From assembly GCF_002086695.1 (NCBI RefSeq), contig NZ_MVIH01000008.1:124001-188000 (forward strand): a DNA stretch of 64,000 nt. The letters run 5' to 3'. Position numbers and translations under genes: made by a program. How positions within the stretch are numbered: the stretch's first letter is position 1; each line of letters opens with the position of its first letter. This DNA comes from Mycolicibacterium rhodesiae. Its GTDB lineage: Bacteria > Actinomycetota > Actinomycetes > Mycobacteriales > Mycobacteriaceae. Below are positions 7,309 to 16,034 of the stretch, piece after piece. The notes below the pieces were generated by a model, which did no database searches, was not told the origin of the DNA, and was given only the letters and a program-made list of their open reading frames with translations.

Positions 7309-7976
7309 TGGCCGGTGGCGACACCCACTTCTACCGAACCGTCGACGGACACGGGCTGGCGCACGATCCGTTCAACGCCATCGTCGGCCCTCGCCCGATC
7401 GGCTGGATCTCCACCCGCAGCGTCGAGGGCATCGCCAACCTGGCGCCCTACAGTTTCTTCAACGCTTTCAGCTACACCCCGCCGTTGATCGGCTTTTCCT
7501 CGATCGGCTGGAAAGACACCGTGGCCAACGTCGAGGCGACCGGTGAGTTCGTCTGGAATCTGGCCACCCGCCCGCTGGCCGAGGCGATGAACCTGACGTC
7601 GGCTTCCCTGCCAGCAACTGAGGACGAATTCGCCTGCAGCGGTTTGACTGCCGAGCCGAGTCGTCTGGTCAGTGCTCCTCGGGTCGGCGAGAGCCCGGTG
7701 AACTTCGAATGCAAGCTGACCCAGTTGATCCGGCTGACCGGCATCGACGGACAAGACTCGCAGAGTTGGCTCGTTATCGGACAGGTCGTCGCCGTCCACA
7801 TCGACCAAAAACTCTTGGTCAACGGGGTTTACGACACCGCTGCCGCCGCACCGATCTTGCGCGCCGGCGGCCCTGCCGCCTACGCCGGCATCACCCACGA
7901 GTCGATGTTCAGCATGACCAGACCTGATGACCAACCACAGCAGAAAGGGCGCCATGCCGACGATCACCACCGATGA
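7308..7976 (+). CDS. Flavin reductase domain protein
   Basis: The 222 residues form one FMN-binding split-barrel of the flavin reductase type. GPRPIGWISTRS and NLAPYSFFNAFSYTPPLIGFS are the usual phosphate- and flavin-contacting segments, and KDTVANVEATGEFVWNLAT follows as in the family. Such proteins reduce FMN with NAD(P)H for partner monooxygenases, or bind flavin themselves. It overlaps the upstream hydrolase by one base and the downstream haloperoxidase by 23 bases, so the three genes form one translationally linked unit. The last 15 residues are encoded in the overlap. Confidence 0.8.
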   Translation: MAGGDTHFYRTVDGHGLAHDPFNAIVGPRPIGWISTRSVEGIANLAPYSFFNAFSYTPPLIGFSSIGWKDTVANVEATGEFVWNLATRPLAEAMNLTSASLPATEDEFACSGLTAEPSRLVSAPRVGESPVNFECKLTQLIRLTGIDGQDSQSWLVIGQVVAVHIDQKLLVNGVYDTAAAAPILRAGGPAAYAGITHESMFSMTRPDDQPQQKGRHADDHHR

Positions 7977-8778
7977 CGGTGTCGAGATCTACTACAAGGA
8001 CTGGGGCACAGGGCAACCCATCGTGTTCAGCCACGGCTGGCCGCTGTCCTCCGACGACTGGGACGCGCAGCTGATGTTCTTCGTCAACCACGGTTATCGG
8101 GTGGTGGCACACGACCGGCGCGGACACGGCCGCTCCGAGCAGGTCGCCGACGGCCACGACATGGACCACTATGCCGACGACCTCGCCGCGGTCGTCACCC
8201 ACCTCGATCTTCACGACGCGGTGCACATCGGACACTCCACCGGCGGTGGGGAAGTGGTGCGGTATTTGGCCCGGCACGGCGAAAGCCGCGCCGCCAAGGC
8301 CGTTTTGATCTCGTCGGTCCCGCCGTTGATGGTGCAAACCGACGCCAACCCCGGTGGGCTCCCGAAGTCGGTGTTCGACGACTTCCAGCTGCAGGTTGCG
8401 ACCCGGCGTTCGGAGTTTTATCGCGAGGTGGCCGCCGGTCCGTTCTACGGATTCAACCGAGACGGAGTCGAACTCTCTGAAGCCATCGTCGCGAACTGGT
8501 GGCGCCAGGGCATGACCGGCGGAGCGAAGGCCCACTATGACGGCGTGGTCGCGTTCTCGCAGACCGATTTCACCGAAGACCTCAAAGGGATCGGAATCCC
8601 GGTCCTGGTGATGCACGGCGACGACGACCAGATCGTGCCCTACGCCGACGCGGGGCCGTTGTCGGCCGCGCTGCTGCCCAACGGCACGCTCAAGACGTAT
8701 GCGGGCTTCCCACACGGAATGCCCACCACCCACGCCGAGACGATCAACGCGGACCTGCTCGAGTTCGTACGGTCTTGA
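7954..8778 (+). CDS. Non-haem chloroperoxidase-type alpha/beta hydrolase
   Basis: I chose ATG 7954 (MPTITTDDG) because AAAGGG precedes it and because cofactor-free haloperoxidases begin this way; an ATG at 7927 is in frame. The 274-residue product has HGWPLSSDDWD (oxyanion region), AHDRRGHGRS, nucleophile GHSTGG (Ser95), an acid in HGDDDQIVP and His in FPHGMP. These are the marks of the perhydrolase/esterase family, which hydrolyse esters and can form peracids that halogenate. It ends the operon with the flavin reductase; a LysR gene lies convergent 3 bp away. Confidence 0.85.
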   Translation: MPTITTDDGVEIYYKDWGTGQPIVFSHGWPLSSDDWDAQLMFFVNHGYRVVAHDRRGHGRSEQVADGHDMDHYADDLAAVVTHLDLHDAVHIGHSTGGGEVVRYLARHGESRAAKAVLISSVPPLMVQTDANPGGLPKSVFDDFQLQVATRRSEFYREVAAGPFYGFNRDGVELSEAIVANWWRQGMTGGAKAHYDGVVAFSQTDFTEDLKGIGIPVLVMHGDDDQIVPYADAGPLSAALLPNGTLKTYAGFPHGMPTTHAETINADLLEFVRS

Positions 8779-8781
8779 CCC

Positions 8782-9681
8782 TCAGGCCGATTCGCGGGCA
8801 GCGGTGCTGAATTCCTTCCAGACGCCGAAGAAGGCCTGGGTGGCAGCGGCGGGCTCGATGTCGTTGCGCCACACCAGGATTTTGTCGAAGCCCACGCTCG
8901 GGGTGAGGGTGCGAATCGCAAGGTCGGGGCAGTCCTGCAGGGCCGGATCTGAATCTGCGGAGATTGCGACGCCGACACCTTGGCGGGCGAACGCGATCTG
9001 CAGTCGAACGTCATTGGCGACGTAGTTGACCGCGATGTCGGCTCCGCTTTCGGCGATGGCGGTGTCCAGGCGTGACCGCAGCGCACTCGAGGCGGGGTAG
9101 GTGATCACCGGATGGCCGCTCAGCGCGGCGAGTGTCACCGGTTCGGCGAAGGCGAACACCACCGGGTCGAAGACCGCCACCAGGTGACCGGAGAACATCG
9201 GGGCGCTCGCGATCGTCGCCGGCAGGGTGCCGTGCGGGCGGGCGATCACCGCGACGTGGAGACGGCCCTGGACCACCATGTCCAGCAGGGGCGTACTCGT
9301 CGCTTCGGTGAGGTGTATGTCGATGCCCGGATGAGCCTTGCGCAACGCGCCCAGCAGCATCGGGATCGAGGTGTTCTCCACACCGCCGCCGGTGCCGATC
9401 CGGAACTCGCCCCGCAACAGGCCTGCGCGCGCGGAGAATTCCGCCTTGGCGTTCTCGGCGGCTGCCAGGCATTGCCGGGCATAGGGCAGAAGGATCTCGC
9501 CGCCGTCGGTGAGTGCCACAGTGCGGGCGTCGCGGTCGAACAGGGCCTCACCCAGCTCGCGTTCCAAGGCATTGATCTGGCCGCTGATCGTCGGCTGCGT
9601 CACGTGGCATCGTTGAGCTGCTCGCGTGAACGACAGCTCGTCGGCGACCGCGACGAAGTACTCCAAACTGCGAAGGTCCAT
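8782..9681 (-). CDS. LysR-family transcriptional regulator
   Basis: This 299-residue protein starts at MDLRSLEYFVAVAD (ATG 9681). The N-terminal winged helix-turn-helix (about 1-65, SFTRAAQRCHVTQPTISGQINALE) is followed by a periplasmic-binding-like effector domain (about 90-295). It ends 3 bp from the haloperoxidase gene on the opposite strand, so it is convergent to that operon and not in the usual divergent LysR position. It follows the MerR gene on the same strand with a 34-bp gap and may be co-transcribed with it. Targets cannot be inferred with confidence; the neighbouring hydrolase/flavin reductase operon is a candidate. Confidence 0.9.
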   Translation of the reverse strand: MDLRSLEYFVAVADELSFTRAAQRCHVTQPTISGQINALERELGEALFDRDARTVALTDGGEILLPYARQCLAAAENAKAEFSARAGLLRGEFRIGTGGGVENTSIPMLLGALRKAHPGIDIHLTEATSTPLLDMVVQGRLHVAVIARPHGTLPATIASAPMFSGHLVAVFDPVVFAFAEPVTLAALSGHPVITYPASSALRSRLDTAIAESGADIAVNYVANDVRLQIAFARQGVGVAISADSDPALQDCPDLAIRTLTPSVGFDKILVWRNDIEPAAATQAFFGVWKEFSTAARESA

Positions 9682-9715
9682 CCGACAAGGATGGCGCACG
9701 CCGGGCGAACGCGCC

Positions 9716-10441
9716 CTAACCCCCACGCAGCAGTTGCCCCGCTCGCCGCAACACGTCCAGCTGCGCGGGGTTGTAGAGTTCGGCCATTGCGTCGTCGATC
9801 ACCTTGTCCGCGAACCGCTTTCCGTGCGGAGCGTCGGCGCGCGAATCGTCCAGACCAGGATTCGCCTCGCGCACGGCGCGGATGTAGGGAACCAGTCGCT
9901 CGGCGAGCGCTTGTCGGGCCTCCTCGGACGCATCGGCAGCCAGATTGTCCAAGTCGACAGCAGCAGGATCATCAGGCGTCTGCCGCATCATGTCCGCATA
10001 GACCTGTGCGCCGCGGGGTCCGAGCACGCGGCTCAGGACCACGACGAGCGAGCGGTCCGCGTCGGTCATTTTCGCCGCGGTATCGGGCGCCACGAAGTCG
10101 GGCGGCAGATCGGTCGGCGCGGCCTGCATAAGCAACTCGGCCAGCTCCGCGCGAACACGCTGTAACCGCGTGATCGTCTCCGCCAATTCAACGTCGAGTT
10201 CGCGCAGTGCCTGTTCCGGGTATTCGTCGTGCTCGCCTAGGGCGGCGATCTGGGGGAGTGAGAAGCCGAGGTCGGTCAGCCGCTTGATGCGCACCAACCG
10301 AACCAGATGCGCGACGCCGTACTGCTTGTAGCCGTTGCTGAGCCGCGTGGGCTCCGGCAGCAGGCCGACGTCGTGGTAGTGGCGCACCGCGCGCAGACTG
10401 GTGCCGGCCAACTCGGCGAGTTCCCGCGTGCTCCAGGCCAC
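9716..10441 (-). CDS. MerR-family transcriptional regulator
   Basis: The 241 residues begin with a MerR DNA-binding domain (MAWSTRELAELAGTSLRAVR, then YHDVGLLPEP, NGYKQYGVAHL) and an antiparallel helix. A long helical C-terminal effector domain of about 140 residues, without the metal-binding cysteines of MerR/CueR, follows, suggesting a small-molecule ligand as in the TipA-like or multidrug groups. It is divergent from the S9 peptidase gene across 64 bp. In that spacer TTGACT (10469-10474) and TGCGAT are separated by 19 bases, the over-long spacing that MerR proteins correct. Confidence 0.88.
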   Translation of the reverse strand: MAWSTRELAELAGTSLRAVRHYHDVGLLPEPTRLSNGYKQYGVAHLVRLVRIKRLTDLGFSLPQIAALGEHDEYPEQALRELDVELAETITRLQRVRAELAELLMQAAPTDLPPDFVAPDTAAKMTDADRSLVVVLSRVLGPRGAQVYADMMRQTPDDPAAVDLDNLAADASEEARQALAERLVPYIRAVREANPGLDDSRADAPHGKRFADKVIDDAMAELYNPAQLDVLRRAGQLLRGG

Positions 10442-10505
10442 GGTCCCATCATGGTTGATCAGCGCGGCTTGACTGTGCCGCTACGTCCGAGTGTGCGATG
10501 GATTC

Positions 10506-12368
10506 ATGATCAGACCAGCGCGCATCTCCGTCGACGACTTCTTCACGCCGCCCGTCCGCGCGGCCGCCTCGATCTCCCCGGATGGCACTCGCGTCGCCTA
10601 TCTCGCACCGTGGCGCGACCGGCTCAACATCTGGGTGCACGGTTTGAATGACGGCGCCGAACCGCGGCGCGTGACCGCCGACGAGACCCGCAGCGTGCTG
10701 CACTTCTCCTGGACCGATGATCCGCGCTGGCTGCTATACCTCCAAGACACCGGCGGCGACGAGAACTGGCACATCATGCGCGTGGACCTCGACGATCCAG
10801 ACGCTCAAGCAACAGACCTCACCCCGTTCCCGGGCGCCATGTCGGCCTTCGAGCTCCTGCCCGAGAAGCCGGGGAAGGCCCTGGTCCACTCCAACAAGCG
10901 CAGTCCGACGCAGATGGACGCCTACGAATTGGACATCGCGTCGGGCGAGCTGACACTGCTTGCCGAGAATCCCGGCGACGTGGTCGGGTGGTTGGCCAGC
11001 CGGCGTGGCGACCTGTTCGCCACCAAGCTGAACCAGGAAGGCGATCTCGAAGTCCTCGAGTGGGCCGGTGGATCGCTGCACTCCATCGCTCGCTATGACG
11101 GCAAGGACTACACCATGGGCATGTACCCCATGGTTGTCACCCCGGACGGCAGCGGGATCTGGATGGGCTCCAACGAGGGCACCGACCGCACCCGCCTGGT
11201 GCGGCTCGATGTGGCCGACGGCAAGCAGTACGCCGTCGATAGCCACCCGAGGTTCGACATCGACACCCGCGCTCAGGTCTGGCCTGGGTTACCCGAGCCG
11301 CTCATCCAGAGCCGCGCCACCGGCGACTTGCTCGGCGTGCGGTATCTCCATGAGCGCCAAGTCATTCAGGCTCTCGACCCGCACTTTGCCGACGTCCTGA
11401 GCGCGCTGGGAAAACTCTCCGACGGAGACATCGGGGCGCTGTCCTCCGACAACGGCGGGACCAAGTGGATCGTCAGCTTCAACCACGATCGCGATCCCGG
11501 CGCGACCTACTTCTACGACCACGACACCGGAGAGAGTCGCCTGCTGTTCCGCCCGTTCCCGCATCTCGATCCCGAGCAGCTCGCACCGATGCTGCCGGTG
11601 ACGATCCCGTCCCGTGACGGGCTGGATCTGCATTCCTACCTGACGCTGCCGATCGGTATCGAGCACCGGAATCTGCCCTTGGTCTTGACCGTGCACGGTG
11701 GACCCTGGTCACGCGACGCATGGATGTACAACCCCGCCGTCCAGTTGCTCGCCAACCGCGGATATGCCGTGCTGCAGGTCAACTTTCGTGGTTCGGCCGG
11801 TTATGGGAAGGCCTTCCAGAAGGCGGCCATCGGCCAGTTCGCTGGCACGATGCACGACGACCTGATCGACGGCGTCGAGTGGGCGATCGAGCAGGGGTAC
11901 GCCGACCGCGACCGGGTCGCCATCCTCGGCGGATCCTACGGCGGGTACGCGGCGCTCGTCGGCGTCACATTCACCCCCGACGTCTTCGCCGGCGCGGTCG
12001 ACTACGTCGGCATCTCGGACCTGAGCAATTTCATGCGGACCCTGCCAGAAATAGCCCGGCCGCACCTGGCCAACAACTGGCACCTCTTCGTCGGCAACCC
12101 CGACGATCCAGAGGAACTGGCCGACATGCTCGCTCGCTCACCGATCACCAAGCTGGACCAGATCACGACACCGCTGCTGGTTATCCAAGGCGCCAACGAC
12201 GTTCGGGTCGTCCAGGCAGAATCCGACAACCTTGTCGAGGGTCTGCGCGCCCGCGGCGTCGAGGTCGAGTACATGGTGAAGCAGGACGAGGGCCACGGCT
12301 TCGTCAATCCGAACAACACGATCGACATGTGGAACGCCGTGGATCGATTCCTGGAGAAGCATCTGTGA
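10506..12368 (+). CDS. Prolyl oligopeptidase-family (S9) serine peptidase
   Basis: The product has about 620 residues from ATG 10506 (MIRPARISVDDFF). An N-terminal beta-propeller covers roughly residues 15-360. A catalytic alpha/beta-hydrolase domain follows, with nucleophile GGSYGGY (Ser about 477), Asp about 565 (GANDVRV) and His about 597 (DEGHGF). The layout is that of S9C acylaminoacyl peptidases and dipeptidyl peptidases. There is no signal peptide, so it is probably cytosolic and trims short peptides. It is divergent from the MerR gene. The downstream 540 bp are non-coding, so it appears monocistronic. Confidence 0.88.
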   Translation: MIRPARISVDDFFTPPVRAAASISPDGTRVAYLAPWRDRLNIWVHGLNDGAEPRRVTADETRSVLHFSWTDDPRWLLYLQDTGGDENWHIMRVDLDDPDAQATDLTPFPGAMSAFELLPEKPGKALVHSNKRSPTQMDAYELDIASGELTLLAENPGDVVGWLASRRGDLFATKLNQEGDLEVLEWAGGSLHSIARYDGKDYTMGMYPMVVTPDGSGIWMGSNEGTDRTRLVRLDVADGKQYAVDSHPRFDIDTRAQVWPGLPEPLIQSRATGDLLGVRYLHERQVIQALDPHFADVLSALGKLSDGDIGALSSDNGGTKWIVSFNHDRDPGATYFYDHDTGESRLLFRPFPHLDPEQLAPMLPVTIPSRDGLDLHSYLTLPIGIEHRNLPLVLTVHGGPWSRDAWMYNPAVQLLANRGYAVLQVNFRGSAGYGKAFQKAAIGQFAGTMHDDLIDGVEWAIEQGYADRDRVAILGGSYGGYAALVGVTFTPDVFAGAVDYVGISDLSNFMRTLPEIARPHLANNWHLFVGNPDDPEELADMLARSPITKLDQITTPLLVIQGANDVRVVQAESDNLVEGLRARGVEVEYMVKQDEGHGFVNPNNTIDMWNAVDRFLEKHL

Positions 12369-12653
12369 CCGTCAGGTACGGCTGCCGGCCGGCGTCCGAG
12401 CGTTCGGCGGTGAACACCAAGCCGGGTTCGGATGCGCAACAATTTTCGCCCGCCAGCAAACCTGCCATCGCACACGTTCCGAGTGGACACGTGGGCGGGG
12501 ATCCGGCTTGATCAGATTTTGGTGCCGGAGACGGGTCCGCTGTATGCGCCGTTCCGCTGGCCGCCCCGCCATCCGCCGCTCGCGCAAACACCACTAAATT
12601 TACATAAGAACGATTATGGTACCGAAAGGTAACTTAGATCACGATCTCAGCAA

Positions 12654-12687
12654 ACCATCTAACTTACCCATGGGTAAGTTAGATGGT
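12654..12687. promoter_or_regulatory. Perfect 34-bp palindrome, probable operator
   Basis: The left arm ACCATCTAACTTACCCA is followed without a gap by its exact reverse complement. The inner 18 bp fit ACTTAC-N6-GTAAGT (12662-12679). The same pattern recurs at 12843-12860. Length and symmetry fit a TetR-type dimer or double-dimer site. The hairpin has no T-run, so a terminator is less likely. Confidence 0.6.
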
Positions 12688-12842
12688 CGCCGTTGATTGC
12701 TGGCGGCCGCCCCCGGTTCACCGAACGGCAACCTGGTGGAATCGTCAAGACGGTCGTGAACAGCGGTGTTGATTACTCAAATCGACATGTAGCGCAGCTA
12801 TCTAGGGTCCTTTCGACGCGCAAGAAAGTTTCCAGAATCTCT

Positions 12843-12860
12843 ACTTACTGACGGGTAAGT
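12843..12860. promoter_or_regulatory. Second ACTTAC-N6-GTAAGT operator copy
   Basis: ACTTAC (12843-12848) and GTAAGT (12855-12860) with a six-base spacer repeat the core of the 34-bp palindrome 181 bp downstream of it. It lies 49 bp before the GjpA-like start, where a repressor would block transcription. Confidence 0.55.
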
Positions 12861-12908
12861 TGCGCTACGTTTTGGCGCTTAGGGGGTCAACTTTTTCGAA
12901 GGAGAGTC

Positions 12909-14129
12909 ATGAACGCTGCCGTTCGTCCGTACGCCACCGCTGGTGTTGCGCTGGTGGGAGCGAGTGTCATTGCGATCTCGCCTCTGGCGCCCCCGATGCC
13001 TGATGCCCAGGCCCTGCAGCGGTCGATGTCGTCGGTCAGCGTCGAGCTCAGCGCCGCCGTCAACCCGATCGAGAACTGGGTACAGGTCTTCCAGAAGTCC
13101 GCAGCAAATCTCGGTGCAATCGGCCAGCAGATCGCAGCCAGTCCCGCGCCGATCCTCAAACAGATCGTTGTCAACCAGATGGCCGCCTTCGAGGACTTGA
13201 AGACGCGATTCGACTCCAACGCGGGAACCGTCAAGCTGATCCTCGACGGCGCCCCCGGCGCGATCGCTACCGCTCGCGGCCAGCTCCAGGACGGCGATAT
13301 CACGGGTGCCTTCGACACCTTCAACAACCAGATCGTCATCCCGCTCGCGTTGGCGGGAGTCCAGGCTGTCTCCGATCTGACGCGCCCCCTGGTCAGCACG
13401 GTGAACAACTTCGCCAAGGCCTTCGCCACACTGCCCGACTCGGTGTTCCAGGTCATCCTGCCGATGACGTTCCCGCTGGTGTCGACGATCAACGCCGCCG
13501 TGCAGGCTACGCAGGATGTATACGACGGAGTGGTCGCCGGCGACCCGGCCGCCGTCATCAGCACTCTGGTGAATCTCCCGGCGAATCTGGTCAACGGCTT
13601 CCTGAATGGTTCGGGCACGATCCTCGGATTCATCAATGCCCCGGGCCTCCTGACGCCTTACGACCCGAACCTCGGGTTCCTGGCCAGTGGACCGATCTCC
13701 AGCCTGATCGCACTGCGGGACGTCATCGCCCAGGCCATCGGAGCCACCCCGCCGGCCACGGCCGCCATCAGCGCGGCCAAGGTGCCCGCGGCCGCCAAGA
13801 CGGTCACCCTGTCGACCGCCGCCCCGGAGGCAACCGGCACGGCGTCGGCGGCCAGGGGTGCCACCAAGGTCGCATCGGACAGCGCGGCTGCCGATACCGC
13901 GACCGAAGCCGACGCGACCGAATCCGCCACTGGCAGCACCGGTTCCACCAAGGCCAGCGCCAAGGCCACGCCGGCCGTGACGGCGGCGGCTTCCAGCACC
14001 GGTGGCTCGGATTCGTCGAGCGACGCCAAGGCCGGATCCTCGTCCGCCGGCGGGCACGATTCGAAGGCCGGGAGCGGCAAGAAGAGTTCGTCGGGCAAGT
14101 CCGGCAGGGCCGCGAAGGCCGGCAAGTAA
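12909..14129 (+). CDS. GjpA-type mycobacterial envelope/porin-like protein
   Basis: This protein of 406 residues starts at ATG 12909 (GAAGGAGAGTC upstream). The N-terminus (RPYATAGVALVGASVIAISP) is a signal-like hydrophobic segment followed by LAPPMPD, the opening I associate with proteins annotated in mycobacteria as outer membrane porin GjpA. The body (about 30-280) is helical and carries PILKQIVVNQ, like the APVLQQIVANQ of the paralogue at 26737. The last 130 residues are a low-complexity Ala/Ser/Thr/Gly tail ending in Lys-rich repeats, possibly binding anionic glycans. Channel activity is not shown by the sequence. Two ACTTAC-N6-GTAAGT sites lie upstream. Confidence 0.7.
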   Translation: MNAAVRPYATAGVALVGASVIAISPLAPPMPDAQALQRSMSSVSVELSAAVNPIENWVQVFQKSAANLGAIGQQIAASPAPILKQIVVNQMAAFEDLKTRFDSNAGTVKLILDGAPGAIATARGQLQDGDITGAFDTFNNQIVIPLALAGVQAVSDLTRPLVSTVNNFAKAFATLPDSVFQVILPMTFPLVSTINAAVQATQDVYDGVVAGDPAAVISTLVNLPANLVNGFLNGSGTILGFINAPGLLTPYDPNLGFLASGPISSLIALRDVIAQAIGATPPATAAISAAKVPAAAKTVTLSTAAPEATGTASAARGATKVASDSAAADTATEADATESATGSTGSTKASAKATPAVTAAASSTGGSDSSSDAKAGSSSAGGHDSKAGSGKKSSSGKSGRAAKAGK

Positions 14130-14142
14130 GTGTGACCGCTCG

Positions 14143-14182
14143 GCGCCAGTCGCTCCCTGAGGAGGGAGGGAGCGGCTGGCGC
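14143..14182 (+). terminator. Strong hairpin after the GjpA-like gene
   Basis: A 16-bp stem (14143-14158 with 14167-14182, one G-T pair) encloses an eight-base loop. No T-run follows, as is common for mycobacterial terminators. It sits 14 bp after the stop codon and before the convergent ChaB-like gene. Confidence 0.6.
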
Positions 14183-14271
14183 TTCGGCGTCACCGGGAGA
14201 CGCTGCGCGAACAGGCCTCAGCCGGGCCGAAAAGCCTTCGGGTGGATCAATTCTCACTGCGGCTGTGACAG

Positions 14272-14652
14272 CTAGCGGCTGTGCGCAGCTTCGCGACGGT
14301 TGGTCTTCTTGATCGCAGCGATCAGATCGCTCTTGTTCATCGTCGAGCGGCGCGGAATGTCCAGCTTGCGCGCGATCTCGGTTAAGTGCTTCTTGGTCGC
14401 ATCGGCATTGACACCCTCAGCGGCCTGACCCTTGGCGCCCTTGGCCTTCTTCTCCCAGTGGTCGCCCACCTTTTCGAACTTGCTCTTCAGCGCGCTGTAG
14501 GCGACTCGGTAAGCGCGCTCGGCGTCGCTGTATTCCTTGGCTGCCGCGTCGTGTGCTTTGGCGAAGGTGCGCTGAGCCTTCTTGCCCGACTTCTGCAGGG
14601 TGCTTGGCAGTTCACTCTTCTTCGGCTTCCCGTTCTTCTTGGTCATCGGCAC
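14272..14652 (-). CDS. ChaB-like protein with C-terminal Rho-N/SAP-like domain
   Basis: I prefer the GTG at 14652 (MPMTKKNGKPKK) because AAAGGAG lies seven bases upstream; the ATG two codons later is also possible. Residues about 15-70 match the ChaB family (SELPSTLQKSGKKAQRTFAKAHDAAAKEY and VAYSALKSKFEKVGDHWEKK). The C-terminus (about 85-125) is a Rho-N/SAP-like motif (HLTEIARKLDIPRRSTMNKSDLIAAIKK) that usually binds nucleic acid. Such fusions are common and often stress-induced in mycobacteria. The protein is very basic. The gene is monocistronic, convergent to the GjpA-like gene. Confidence 0.8.
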   Translation of the reverse strand: MPMTKKNGKPKKSELPSTLQKSGKKAQRTFAKAHDAAAKEYSDAERAYRVAYSALKSKFEKVGDHWEKKAKGAKGQAAEGVNADATKKHLTEIARKLDIPRRSTMNKSDLIAAIKKTNRREAAHSR

Positions 14653-14880
14653 GGTGTCGCTCCTTTCGAGTTGATCCGGCATGGTCCGCCACGAGCCAAG
14701 TGTTCGGGCAGATGGAGTCCGCTAATTCGACGCCGACTACCCGCTGATGTGTCAGCTAAACGCGTCGTGCAACCTCGTGCCGATTCGGAGTTCCACTTGC
14801 CCTGTGGCACAAGGAATTCACCAGCCGAACATCAGGCGATGCGGTGCGGCCGAGCTGTCGATGTTGCCGGCCGCGCGACA

Positions 14881-15906
14881 TCACCGGCCGTCTTCTGCTC
14901 TCGCCGGTGCGCCGCGCTCGAGCTTTCTGCGGAGAGTCTGCAACCGCCATGGATGATCCACGTGCGGCCACATCCTCTCGATCGCGGCGTTGAACTCCGC
15001 GCCCAAAAGCACTGCGAAAGCGGTGATGTAGAGCCACAGGACAACAGCAATGGGCACCGCGAGTTGGCCGAAGACGGCGTCATGCCGAACGCTCACCGAA
15101 AGGTACGTCCGTAGCCCGGCAGACGCCAGCAACCAGATCGCCATGGCGAGTAACGCGCCGGGCAGGTCGCGGCGCCAGGGTGTCCGCCATGGGGCCCCGA
15201 CGTGGTACATCGTCGCCAAGCCGACGATCAAGACCGCGACGACCGATGGCCAGAAGAACAGGTGGAGTGTGGTCTCCTCGACGGAATCCGGCGCCACCCA
15301 TTTCACGATCCGCGGACCAAACACCATGGGCGGCAACACTGCCCCCGCACCCAGGAGCAGGCCGATGGTGACTCCCAAAGCCAGCAGGCGCCGCCGCCAA
15401 CCGGGTCGCGGTTCGAGGTCATAGGCGATCGTGATCGTCTCGAGGTAGCGATTCACCGCCCGTGAACCGGTCCAGACGCTCAGCAGGAGGGCAACCGAAA
15501 CAACACCTCCGCGCGTTTCGGTCAGCACGGTGTCCACCAGTTGCTTGTAGGTGGCATAGCTGGGATCCGACAGGAACGACTTGGGGATCCCGAGTACGAG
15601 TTGGCGGAAGCTGTCCCGTCCCTCCGGACCGAGGGCGGCTGCGACGAATCCGAGTGAACCCACGACCGCCAACAGCAGCGCCGGCAGCGAGATCAACGTG
15701 AAGAACGCCGCCTCGGCCGCCAAACCCGGGACGCGGTCCTCGAGTGTCCCGCGGCCGGTCCGGCCGATCAGCCGGCAGGTCTGCTGCAACGGCCTGGGCA
15801 GGCGGACGAACGCCGTGTAACCGCGACGCCGCAGGGTCCGGCGCGCGGAGGCGGCGGCCTCCGACACGCGCGACCGCACGTCGTGCTGCCTGCTTCGCAA
15901 TGACAC
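14881..15906 (-). CDS. YihY/BrkB family inner-membrane protein
   Basis: The YihY core is clear: VPGLAAEAAFFTLISLPALLLAVVG as first membrane segment, several further hydrophobic segments, and FGQLAVPIAVVLWLYITAFAVLLGAEFNAAIER near the C-terminus, a family hallmark. About six membrane helices are expected. The start is uncertain: the frame is open to 16050, but I place it at the GTG at 15906 because the part before lacks typical composition. Function in this family is poorly defined; earlier names linked it to RNase BN and serum resistance. It faces the MscS gene divergently. Confidence 0.8.
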   Translation of the reverse strand: MSLRSRQHDVRSRVSEAAASARRTLRRRGYTAFVRLPRPLQQTCRLIGRTGRGTLEDRVPGLAAEAAFFTLISLPALLLAVVGSLGFVAAALGPEGRDSFRQLVLGIPKSFLSDPSYATYKQLVDTVLTETRGGVVSVALLLSVWTGSRAVNRYLETITIAYDLEPRPGWRRRLLALGVTIGLLLGAGAVLPPMVFGPRIVKWVAPDSVEETTLHLFFWPSVVAVLIVGLATMYHVGAPWRTPWRRDLPGALLAMAIWLLASAGLRTYLSVSVRHDAVFGQLAVPIAVVLWLYITAFAVLLGAEFNAAIERMWPHVDHPWRLQTLRRKLERGAPARAEDGR

Positions 15907-16034
15907 TGCACCCAGCGTAGGAGAAGACTGGTTGGCCACCAGCGGCGCGCAGCGGCGACCCATGCAGCCGCAACTGAATCCAGGTCCGGACCCGCGGGAG
16001 GTGAACCTTTCCGGCTTTCGGGGTACGTAACGTC

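Larger units (their letters stand above)
12369..12908. other. 540-bp regulatory gap before the GjpA-like gene
   Basis: No supported gene lies here; minus-strand frames (12304-12594) have shadow composition and no start signal. The right half is clearly more AT-rich than its surroundings and contains a perfect 34-bp palindrome and a second copy of its core, described separately. The position points to control of the gene at 12909. Confidence 0.6.

Noticed and set aside
12304..12594. Minus-strand gene after the S9 peptidase
   Set aside because: Composition (Arg/Ser/Cys/Pro-rich) is that of an antisense shadow, with no ribosome site and overlap of the peptidase 3' end.
12654..12687. Intrinsic terminator for the S9 peptidase gene
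   Set aside because: The hairpin is 285 bp after the stop, has no loop or T-run, and its core is repeated near the next gene, which favours an operator.
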